Shown here: positions 57,586 through 64,000 of the stretch, one piece after another
How positions within the stretch are numbered: the stretch's first letter is position 1
Layout of the letters: each line of letters begins with the position of its first letter
From: Collinsella sp.
GTDB taxonomy: Bacteria > Actinomycetota > Coriobacteriia > Coriobacteriales > Coriobacteriaceae
Assembly: GCA_019414345.1 (NCBI GenBank)
Contig: DXMF01000021.1
Location: 1-64,000 of the forward strand
Reading direction: 5' to 3'
DNA length: 64,000 nt
Program-made: the position numbers and the translations under genes
Notes under the pieces: model-generated
What the model was told of the DNA's origin: nothing
Database searches by the model: none
What the model saw: only the letters and a program-made list of their open reading frames with translations

Positions 57586-59106
57586 GTGGCCCAAGAGACG
57601 TTTAGCGATCGCCTGCGACAGACTATGTCCGATCGCGACGTTCGCCAGTCGGACGTGATCCGCGCATCGGAGATGCTCGGCAAAAAACTCGGCAAGAGTC
57701 AGATGAGCCAATATGTGAGCGGCAAGACGATTCCGCGGCGCGATGTGGCTGAGCTGCTCGCCCGTATTTTGGAGGTCGATGTTACCTGGCTGCTTGCCGG
57801 CGACGCCGATCAAGGCGAGGCATCATCACCCCGCAACGATTCCAAGCCCGAACCCCATCCCTCAGCTCAAATTGCAAGGAGCACCACCATGCGTACTTTT
57901 TCTAAATCCACCAAACTCGACAACGTCCTGTATGACGTGCGCGGTCCCGTCGTCGACGAGGCCGCCCGTATGGAGGACGAGGGAGAGCGCATTCTCAAGC
58001 TCAACATCGGCAACCCGGCGCCCTTCGGTTTCCGCACGCCCGATGAGGTCATCAAGGACATGCGCCAGCAGCTGCCCGACTGCGAAGGCTATTCCAACTC
58101 GCGTGGCCTGTTCTCCGCGCGCAAGGCGATCATGCAGTATTCGCAGATCAAGGGCCTGCCCAACGTTCAGATGGAGCATATCTACACGGGCAACGGCGTG
58201 TCCGAGCTCATTCAGCTTTCGATGAACGCGCTGCTCGACAATGGCGACGAGATTCTGATCCCCAGCCCCGACTATCCGCTCTGGACGGCGTGCGCAACCC
58301 TTGCCGGCGGTCATCCTGTGCACTATCTGTGCGATGAGCAGGCGGATTGGTATCCCGACTTGGAGGATATGGAGTCCAAGATCACGAGCGCGACCAAAGC
58401 CCTCGTTATCATCAACCCCAACAACCCCACGGGCTCGGTCTACCCGCGCGAGGTACTCGAGGGCATCGTCGAGGTTGCACGCAGGCATCAGCTGATGATC
58501 TTTGCCGATGAGATCTACGACCGCCTGTGCATGGACGGTTACGAGCACGTCTCGATTGCCTCGCTCGCTCCTGATCTGCCATGCGTCACCTTTAGCGGTC
58601 TGTCCAAGTCGCACATGATCGCGGGCTATCGTATTGGCTGGATGGTGCTTTCGGGCAACCAGCGCTGCATGAGCGACTTCATCATGGGCATCAACATGCT
58701 CTCCAACATGCGCCTGTGCTCCAACGTGCCGGCTCAGTCGATCGTTCAGACGGCGCTCGGTGGCCATCAGTCCGTCAACGACTACATCCGCCCCGGCGGC
58801 CGTGTCTACGAGCAGCGCAACTTTGTGTATGAGGCGCTCAACAAGATTGACGGCATCTCGGTGGTTAAGCCGCGTGCGGCGTTCTACATCTTCCCCAAGA
58901 TGGATGTGAAGAAGTTCAACATTACCGATGACGAGCAGTTCGCCCTTGACCTGCTGCACGAGAAGAAGATCCTGATCACGCGCGGCGGCGGCTTTAACTG
59001 GGCTGAGCCCGACCACTTCCGTATCGTGTACCTGCCGCGCATGGAAGTGCTCAAAGAGTCCCTCGAAGACCTCGCCGACTTCTTCGACCATTACCGCCAG
59101 AGCTAG
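57586..59106 (+). CDS. XRE HTH-aminotransferase fusion (AlaA-like)
   Basis: A 506-aa fusion. Residues ~1-75 are an XRE HTH (FSDRLRQTMSDRDVRQSDVIRAS, LGKSQMSQYVSGKTIPRRDVAELLARIL). A linker follows, then a class I/II PLP aminotransferase similar to AlaA (LNIGNPAPFGFRTPDEV, IYTGNGVSELIQLSMNALL, PSPDYPLWTA, NPNNPTGSVY, DEIYDRLCM, lysine in SGLSKSHMIAGYRIGWM). GTG at 57586 follows AAGGAGG. A second good start (ATG 57889 with AAGGAG) begins exactly at the enzyme, so two products are likely. It probably makes alanine or related amino acids and regulates its own gene. Confidence 0.85.
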   Translation: MAQETFSDRLRQTMSDRDVRQSDVIRASEMLGKKLGKSQMSQYVSGKTIPRRDVAELLARILEVDVTWLLAGDADQGEASSPRNDSKPEPHPSAQIARSTTMRTFSKSTKLDNVLYDVRGPVVDEAARMEDEGERILKLNIGNPAPFGFRTPDEVIKDMRQQLPDCEGYSNSRGLFSARKAIMQYSQIKGLPNVQMEHIYTGNGVSELIQLSMNALLDNGDEILIPSPDYPLWTACATLAGGHPVHYLCDEQADWYPDLEDMESKITSATKALVIINPNNPTGSVYPREVLEGIVEVARRHQLMIFADEIYDRLCMDGYEHVSIASLAPDLPCVTFSGLSKSHMIAGYRIGWMVLSGNQRCMSDFIMGINMLSNMRLCSNVPAQSIVQTALGGHQSVNDYIRPGGRVYEQRNFVYEALNKIDGISVVKPRAAFYIFPKMDVKKFNITDDEQFALDLLHEKKILITRGGGFNWAEPDHFRIVYLPRMEVLKESLEDLADFFDHYRQS

Positions 59107-59130
59107 TGGGATAGAAGTTCCGCACTATGA

Positions 59131-59170
59131 AAAGCTCCCTGCAGTTGTTTTGCTGCAGGGAGCTTTCTTG
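59131..59170 (+). terminator. Terminator between HTH-aminotransferase and def
   Basis: AAAGCTCCCTGCAG and its perfect inverse enclose TTGTTTTG and end in TTTCTTG. Confidence 0.85.
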
Positions 59171-59181
59171 AATCGGCGGAA

Positions 59182-59592
59182 CTAAATAACGATTCCGCAA
59201 CAGTGGTCGATTTCGTGTTGGATGATCTCGGCGGTGTAGCCCGAGAAGTTTTTGATGCGGTGGACGAAATTCTCGTCCAAATACTCAACCTTAATGCGGC
59301 GATAGCGAGTACAGGGGCGCTCGCCGGAAAGCGAGAGACATCCTTCGCTCGTCTGATAGGAATTGACCTGCTCAAGAATCTGCGGGTTGTACATAAGCAG
59401 CGCCCTGTTGCCGTCCTTTACGCAGATGATGCGCTTGCGTACGCCGATCATGTTGGCGGCAAGCCCCACGCACTCGTGCTCGTGTTCATGCAGCGTGTCC
59501 AGAAGATCCTGCCCGGTCGCGGCGTCGTCGGGCCCCGCGTCTTCGGAAGGCAGGCGCAAAAAGAACTCGGATTTCATGATGGGCTTAATCAT
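59182..59592 (-). CDS. def: Peptide deformylase
   Basis: Metalloenzyme of 136 aa that removes the formyl group from nascent peptides. All three family motifs are intact: CVGLAANMIG, EGCLS and QHEIDH (two His metal ligands plus catalytic Glu). It is shorter than E. coli Def (169 aa), ending soon after HEIDHCCGIVI. It contrasts with the defective homologue at 53159. The ATG at 59592 follows AAGGAG. Confidence 0.9.
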   Translation of the reverse strand: MIKPIMKSEFFLRLPSEDAGPDDAATGQDLLDTLHEHEHECVGLAANMIGVRKRIICVKDGNRALLMYNPQILEQVNSYQTSEGCLSLSGERPCTRYRRIKVEYLDENFVHRIKNFSGYTAEIIQHEIDHCCGIVI

Positions 59593-59806
59593 GGCGGGCT
59601 CCTTAAGGTGGATGCGTTTGGTTCAGGCCATGATACCGCGACATGTCGCATTAATGTGTGCACATAGATTCTGCAGCTAGATTGGATGGCGACACCATAA
59701 ACTAATGGACGTTTTGCCGAGAGGCATGAATGTTTAAAGCGCAAAGAGTGCGCGACGGGCCCCGCGAATGGGGCGATGATGCCCGAGAGGGCCAAGAAGG
59801 AGTCTC

Positions 59807-60718
59807 ATGTCTGAGAACGAAGAGATCATGAACGAGACCGAGAACGAGACCATGGCTGCCGAGGTTGAGGCAGTCGAGACCGTGGAGACCGAAGCTGCCG
59901 AGGTTGAGGCTGCTGACGAGGTTTCTGCCGAGGAGGAGGCCGAGGTTGTCGAGGCCGCCGTTGATTACGATGACGAAGAGCTGATGGACAAGATGCAGAA
60001 GGCTGCCCGCCTGCTGCGTAGCCGTCGCTTTGCTATTTCCAAGGAGGAGGAGGCCAAGGCCGAGCGCATGGCGAACATCGAGCGCGCCATCAAGCTGCTT
60101 GACCTCAAGCCCAAGATGGAGCAGAAGGAAATGTCCGACCTGCTGGGCATGCGCCTTCGTGAGCTCGATGGCCTGATGGCCGAGGCCGAGGCTGCCGATC
60201 TGGTCGGCCGCATCGACGACGCTGAGGGCGATATGCGCAAGATCGTCGTCTTCGCTGCCGAGGATGCCGCCGAGGGCCTGGTCGAGCTTGCCAACAAGAA
60301 GGAGAAGCTCCTGCCCGAGCTTTCTTACGAGGAGGCCACCGAGCTGATGGCCGCTCTCGATAAGGTTATTGCTCCGCTCGTCGCCATGGGCCTGGACGAG
60401 GACCGCGGTCCTCGCGGCGGTCGTGACGATCGCGGTGGCCGTGGCGGCGACCGTGGCGGTCGCGGCGGCTTTGGCGATCGCGGTGGTCGTGGCGGTGACC
60501 GCGGCGGTCGCGGTGGCGATCGCGGTGGCCGTGGCGGCTTTGGTGACCGTGGCGGCGACCGCGGCGGTCGCGGCGGCTTTGGCGGCAACCGTGGTGGCTA
60601 TGGCGATCGCGGTGGCAACCGTGGCGGCTTCGGCGGCAACCGCGGTAACGACCGCGGCGGTCGCGGTGGCGATCGTGGCGGCCGCAACGGCGGCGGCTTC
60701 CGCGGCAACCGCTTCTAG
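59807..60718 (+). CDS. RGG/RG-repeat protein with winged-helix-like core
   Basis: A 303-aa protein with three parts. Residues 1-50 are acidic (ENETMAAEVEAVETVE). Residues ~55-195 form a helical core in which EMSDLLGMRLRELDGLMAEAEAADLVGRIDDAEG resembles a winged-helix DNA- or RNA-binding unit. Residues ~199-303 are almost pure RGG, GGD, GGF and GGN repeats with a terminal FRGNRF. Such tails bind RNA and promote condensation in eukaryotes; bacterial cases are rarer. ATG follows AAGGAG. Function unknown. Confidence 0.7.
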   Translation: MSENEEIMNETENETMAAEVEAVETVETEAAEVEAADEVSAEEEAEVVEAAVDYDDEELMDKMQKAARLLRSRRFAISKEEEAKAERMANIERAIKLLDLKPKMEQKEMSDLLGMRLRELDGLMAEAEAADLVGRIDDAEGDMRKIVVFAAEDAAEGLVELANKKEKLLPELSYEEATELMAALDKVIAPLVAMGLDEDRGPRGGRDDRGGRGGDRGGRGGFGDRGGRGGDRGGRGGDRGGRGGFGDRGGDRGGRGGFGGNRGGYGDRGGNRGGFGGNRGNDRGGRGGDRGGRNGGGFRGNRF

Positions 60719-60720
60719 GG

Positions 60721-60747
60721 GTTACGCGGTTCTACGAACCGCGTAAC
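60721..60747. repeat. 12-bp perfect hairpin after RGG gene
   Basis: GTTACGCGGTTC and GAACCGCGTAAC enclose TAC directly after the RGG gene stop. There is no T-run, so it is a weak terminator by itself. Confidence 0.5.
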
Positions 60748-60760
60748 TAGTTGACGCTGC

Positions 60761-60860
60761 GCGCCCACCAGAGCGACAACTTGTCATTCAAAGAGGACGG
60801 CATGACCAGAAGGTCTATGCCGTCCTCTTTTCATGTCAATTTGTTCGCTCTGGTGGGCGC
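60761..60860. repeat. 100-bp palindrome containing the RGG gene terminator
   Basis: GCGCCCACCAGAGCGA (60761) is perfectly inverted at 60845-60860. Inside are weaker arms, then AAAGAGGACGGCAT with its inverse and GACC-AGAA-GGTC (60790-60831), ending in TTTT. The inner part is a strong terminator; the outer 16-bp arms make one hairpin of about 100 nt. Confidence 0.75.
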
Positions 60861-60915
60861 TCGCTGTCGGTACCAAAACATCGGCATCCCCAAGGGATCA
60901 TTTGCACCAAAGAAT

Positions 60916-60979
60916 GAGAGTGGATAATCTCCCGGTATGAGCCCATATTCATGCTCAAGGTGGGAGATTATCCACTCTC
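60916..60979. repeat. 18-bp inverted repeat
   Basis: GAGAGTGGATAATCTCCC is perfectly inverted at 60962-60979; the 28-nt interior has a further TGAGC/GCTCA pair. It lies just before the pdxT gene end. No T-run; REP-like. Confidence 0.65.
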
Positions 60980-61002
60980 GTTTCGTTTGTTGATTTCGAT
61001 GC

Positions 61003-61590
61003 CTACATTTGTAGGAACAGTTCGTGGAGGCGGGTGTCTTCATCGAGTTCGGGATGGAAGGTGACGCCGAGCTGGTTGCCCTGGCGGGCGGCGACGATAC
61101 GGCCGTCGACTTTCGCTAAGGCCTTGGCATTGCCGTACACTTCGACGATGCGGGGTGCACGGATAAATGTTAATGGCATTTCACCGTCGATGCCGGACAC
61201 CTGGCCCTTGGTGCGAAAACTGCCGAGCTGTCTGCCATAAGCGTTGCGCTCAACGAGTACGTTCATGGTTGCTAGGCGCTGCGTTCCCTTATCGTCGTGT
61301 GCGGCAAGATCGCGCGCCAATAGAATCAAGCCGGCGCAGGTGCCAAGGACGGGCATGCCTTCAACAATGTGGGTGCGAAGCTCCTCGAGCATGCCAAGCT
61401 CATCAAGCAGCTTCCCTTGAACGGTAGACTCGCCGCCGGGAAGTACCAGACGGTCAAAGTCCTGCTTCAAATCAGCCGCCTGCCTTAGCTCAATACAGCG
61501 TGCGCCCAGCTCGGATAGCCTTGCCTCGTGCTCGGCAAAAGCGCCTTGGACCGCCAGCACGGCGACCGTCTGGTCTGCGTAATCGCTCAT
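61003..61590 (-). CDS. pdxT: Glutaminase subunit of PLP synthase
   Basis: Class I glutamine amidotransferase of 195 aa that feeds ammonia to PdxS. The start is ATG (MSDYADQTVAVLAVQGAFAEH). The nucleophile elbow is LGTCAGLILL, the LPGGEST motif is present, and the catalytic His and Glu lie in TFHPEL. Full length. It follows pdxS by 20 nt in the same operon. Confidence 0.95.
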   Translation of the reverse strand: MSDYADQTVAVLAVQGAFAEHEARLSELGARCIELRQAADLKQDFDRLVLPGGESTVQGKLLDELGMLEELRTHIVEGMPVLGTCAGLILLARDLAAHDDKGTQRLATMNVLVERNAYGRQLGSFRTKGQVSGIDGEMPLTFIRAPRIVEVYGNAKALAKVDGRIVAARQGNQLGVTFHPELDEDTRLHELFLQM

Positions 61591-61610
61591 GTGCGATCCT
61601 TTCTGCTGGA

Positions 61611-62501
61611 CTAGCGTCCGCGCTCCTCCATGATGATCTCGATCTCGTCGGCGTTGATGCCCACCATGGCCTCGCCCAGGTCCTCAGAAAGTTCGGCAAT
61701 GAGTTTGGCGTCGGTGAAGTTTGCCACGGCCTTAACGATGGAGGCGGCGCGCTTGGCGGGGTCGCCGCTCTTAAAGATGCCCGAGCCGACAAAGACACCC
61801 TCGGCGCCCAGCTGCATCATCAGCGCGGCGTCGGCGGGGGTCGCTACGCCGCCGGCGGCAAAGTTCACGACGGGGAGCTTGCCCGTGGCATGGACCTCGC
61901 GGACCAGCTCGACCGGCACCTGCAGCTGCTTGGCTGCCTCAAAGAGCTCGTCGTCACGCAGGGCAACTACGTCGCGGATCTGCTTTTGGATCTTGCGCAT
62001 GTGGCGCACAGCCTGGACGACGTCGCCCGTGCCCGGCTCGCCCTTGGTGCGAATCATCGTGGCGCCTTCGGCAACACGGCGCAGCGCCTCGCCCAGATCA
62101 CGGGCGCCACAGACAAACGGCACGTCAAACTGGGTCTTGTCGATATGATAGACGTCGTCGGCGGGGGAGAGAACCTCGGACTCATCGATGTAGTCGATCT
62201 CGATGGCCTGCAGGATCTGCGCCTCGACGATGTGACCGATGCGGCACTTGGCCATGACGGGGATGGAGACGGCCTCCTGGATGCCCTTGATCATCTTGGG
62301 GTCGCTCATGCGCGACACGCCGCCGGCGGCGCGGATGTCGGCCGGGATGCGCTCGAGAGCCATGACGGCGCAGGCGCCTGCCTCCTCGGCGATGCGTGCC
62401 TGCTCGGGCGTGGTGACGTCCATGATGACGCCGCCCTTGAGCATCTGCGCGAGCTCGCGATTGAGTTTGACGCGATCGGCCTTGCTGGTCTGTTCTGCCA
62501 T
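61611..62501 (-). CDS. pdxS: Pyridoxal 5'-phosphate synthase lyase subunit
   Basis: TIM-barrel enzyme of 296 aa that builds PLP from ribose 5-phosphate, glyceraldehyde 3-phosphate and ammonia. GGVIMDVTTPEQARIAEEAGA, MALERIPADIRAAGGVSRMSDP, AKCRIGHIVEAQIL, the substrate lysine in MIRTKGEPGTG, and PVVNFAAGGVATPADAALMM are all conserved. The ATG at 62501 follows GGGAG. Operon with pdxT, divergent from the PdxR-type regulator. Confidence 0.96.
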   Translation of the reverse strand: MAEQTSKADRVKLNRELAQMLKGGVIMDVTTPEQARIAEEAGACAVMALERIPADIRAAGGVSRMSDPKMIKGIQEAVSIPVMAKCRIGHIVEAQILQAIEIDYIDESEVLSPADDVYHIDKTQFDVPFVCGARDLGEALRRVAEGATMIRTKGEPGTGDVVQAVRHMRKIQKQIRDVVALRDDELFEAAKQLQVPVELVREVHATGKLPVVNFAAGGVATPADAALMMQLGAEGVFVGSGIFKSGDPAKRAASIVKAVANFTDAKLIAELSEDLGEAMVGINADEIEIIMEERGR

Positions 62502-62593
62502 GGTTGCTCCCTTGGTTGGCATGTGCATTGCTTAACGGAACATCCTATCGGGGAGCTGGGTATGGCGAAATACTCAGTTTTCGAGATAATAAC

Positions 62594-62635
62594 AAGGTCA
62601 GACTAATGCCAGATTGAATGATTCAATAAGGTCAG
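62594..62635. promoter_or_regulatory. Operator region between pdxS and pdxR
   Basis: AAGGTCAG occurs at 62594 and 62628 (34 bp apart). Between them ATTGAAT-G-ATTCAAT (62613-62627) is a perfect 15-bp palindrome. Direct repeats plus an inverted repeat match the layout expected for a MocR/PdxR site. Confidence 0.6.
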
Positions 62636-62646
62636 GTGATAGACCC

Positions 62647-64000
62647 ATGCTTGACTACAATTTGGAAAATCGCGGCGAAGCATCGCTTTATGAGTATGTT
62701 TACCAGCAAATTCGCGATGATATTGTTGCTGGCCGTATTGCGGCGGGGGAGCATCTGCCGTCTAAGCGCGCCTTTGCGAGTCATCTGGGTATCAGTGTCA
62801 TTACCATCGAGAATGCATATAGCCAGTTGCTTGCCGAGGGCTATATTTGCTCAATGCCGCGTCGTGGCTACTACGCGTGCGAGCTCCCGGATGCGCCGGT
62901 TTTGGCTTTGGCTGCGGGGGATATCGACCGAGATGCTGTCCCTGTTGGTCCCAGCGCGCATGATGCCATGGGGCAGGCAGAGCGATTCGACGCACTTTCT
63001 CCTTCCGCTTTGGAGGCGGCGCGGCTTTGGCAAAGTGCGCTACGGGCGACGCTGACGTCCGAAGACGAACGTGAAATCTTTTCGCCCGCACCGGCGCAGG
63101 GCACCGCTCGACTGCGACGTGCGATTGCGCGCCATCTGCGCGGGACAAGGGGCATGAATGTCAATCCCGACAATATCGTTATCGGTGCGGGCGCCCAGCT
63201 GCTCGATACCATGTTGGTTCAGTTGCTTGGCGCGGACAAGGTGTATGCCGTCGAGGATCCAGGCTATTTGCGCTTGACGCGCATCTATCAGGCCATGGGT
63301 TGCGAAGTGCGGCATGTCCCGTTGGATGCTGAGGGCGTGGACTTGAGCGCGCTGCAGAAAACCGGGACCGATGTCCTTCACCTGATGCCGTCTCATCAGT
63401 ATCCGACCGGTCTTGTGACGAGCATTGCACGTCGCTATGCGTTGCTGAGCTGGGCCGCCGAGCGGCCAGGTCGGTATCTCATCGAAGACGACTTTGATTG
63501 TGAGTTTCGCCTTGCCGGCAAGCCGATTCCCGCGCTCGCGTCGATCGATGCCGCCCAGTCGGTTATCTACACCAACACGTTTTCGAAGAGCCTTTCATCG
63601 GCGTTACGTTTGGCGTACATGGTGCTGCCCGATGAACTAATGGAGAGGTTTAAACGCAACCTTGGTTTCTACGCCTCGTCGGTAAGTTCTGTTGATCAGG
63701 TTGCCTTGGCGCGTTTGCTGGAATCGGGTGATTACGAGCGACATGTGAACCGCGTGCGCGTTCGTGCTCTTGGGGCGCGTGATGGCCTGGCGGCGCTTGT
63801 ACGGAAAACGTTTCCGGCAGGGGAAGTCTCGATCGAGTACGCGGACGCCGGCCTTTACTGCGTCGTGGCCGTGGAGTGTGACGCGGGCGGAAGCTCTTTT
63901 GCACGGGCCCTCACGCGCTCGAGCATCCCTTTTATCGATATCGGTGACTGTTTTTGGTGTGCCGATGGCGCATCTGTCCCTGAAAACTCAACTCAAATTC
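62647..64000 (+). CDS. pdxR: PdxR-type MocR regulator (cut by window end)
   Basis: A MocR/GntR-aminotransferase protein of at least 451 codons, truncated at the window edge. The N-terminal winged helix begins LYEYVYQQIRDDIVAGRIAAGEHLPSKRAFASHLGIS. The class I aminotransferase-like domain follows, with VYAVEDPGYLRL, HQYPTG, the acidic DDFDCEFRL motif, and the PLP lysine region NTFSKSLSSALRLAYMVLP. Its divergent position from pdxST identifies it as the likely PLP-sensing activator. ATG at 62647 has only a weak ribosome site. Confidence 0.88.
   Translation, partial: MLDYNLENRGEASLYEYVYQQIRDDIVAGRIAAGEHLPSKRAFASHLGISVITIENAYSQLLAEGYICSMPRRGYYACELPDAPVLALAAGDIDRDAVPVGPSAHDAMGQAERFDALSPSALEAARLWQSALRATLTSEDEREIFSPAPAQGTARLRRAIARHLRGTRGMNVNPDNIVIGAGAQLLDTMLVQLLGADKVYAVEDPGYLRLTRIYQAMGCEVRHVPLDAEGVDLSALQKTGTDVLHLMPSHQYPTGLVTSIARRYALLSWAAERPGRYLIEDDFDCEFRLAGKPIPALASIDAAQSVIYTNTFSKSLSSALRLAYMVLPDELMERFKRNLGFYASSVSSVDQVALARLLESGDYERHVNRVRVRALGARDGLAALVRKTFPAGEVSIEYADAGLYCVVAVECDAGGSSFARALTRSSIPFIDIGDCFWCADGASVPENSTQI

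Noticed and set aside
59807..60718. Antisense Pro-rich protein over the RGG repeats
   Set aside because: It is the reverse-strand shadow of RGG codons, with no start or ribosome site.

Overview
The window looks like a chromosome segment of a gut coriobacterium, most likely Collinsella. This is inferred from the GC-rich coding sequence, the gene set (choloylglycine hydrolase, LPxTG/LAxTG-type surface proteins, a purine permease next to a surface-protein pair, many small hairpin repeats between genes) and recurring TACAAT -10 boxes. No database search was possible. I see no tRNA, rRNA, CRISPR array, prophage or intact insertion sequence.

Layout. 0-9 kb: an LPSTG wall-anchored beta-helix protein, glutaredoxin, an XRE regulator with a zinc-ribbon/TipAS-like body, TrmO, a MalY/PatB C-S lyase, a NimA-like flavoprotein, a two-TM K+ channel, a LOG-family hydrolase and a ClC channel. 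9-13 kb: a DMT exporter, then a YtrA-type GntR/ABC ATPase/ABC permease operon with a palindromic operator. Next to it is a striking array of eight 16-bp motifs in alternating orientation, about every 40 bp. 13-23 kb: prfC, a candidate preQ1-controlled YhhQ transporter with an SDR, ung, a LysR relic, MATE, RlmA, a small 47-aa membrane protein, RsmJ, GNAT and MscL with a zinc ribbon. 23-31 kb: a Tet(M)/EF-G-like GTPase, then a UvrA2 gene flanked by two ORC-like AAA ATPases, then TrmL. 31-39 kb: a CobW GTPase, an ArsC-like protein lacking its cysteine, an FMN reductase, a low-GC islet, and two cyclic-di-GMP enzymes (GGDEF-PAS and GGDEF-PAS-GGDEF-EAL). 39-47 kb: patatin, a TPP-riboswitch-controlled thiM/thiamine-binding/thiE operon, a HAD phosphatase, LysR with a cobalamin-independent methionine-synthase-like enzyme, uracil permease and an esterase. 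47-53 kb: two tandem LAATG surface proteins made by a duplication that also copied the 3' tail of the neighbouring purine permease. 53-64 kb: a catalytically defective peptide deformylase homologue, choloylglycine hydrolase, a Kup relic, a DMT exporter with divergent LysR, an HTH-aminotransferase fusion under a 20-bp palindrome, an intact-motif deformylase, an RGG-tailed protein, and the PLP genes pdxST with divergent MocR/PdxR (cut by the window end).

Recurring themes are small-molecule transport with local regulators, cofactor supply (thiamine, PLP, queuosine precursor), rRNA/tRNA modification, and host-facing surface proteins. Between genes, several families of REP-like or long hairpins recur, including an inverted pair of the same 44-nt element. 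The strongest undescribed-looking signals are the alternating array at 12693-12990, the pair of divergent short conserved sequences at 10289-10474, and the AAA-ATPase/UvrA2 cluster.
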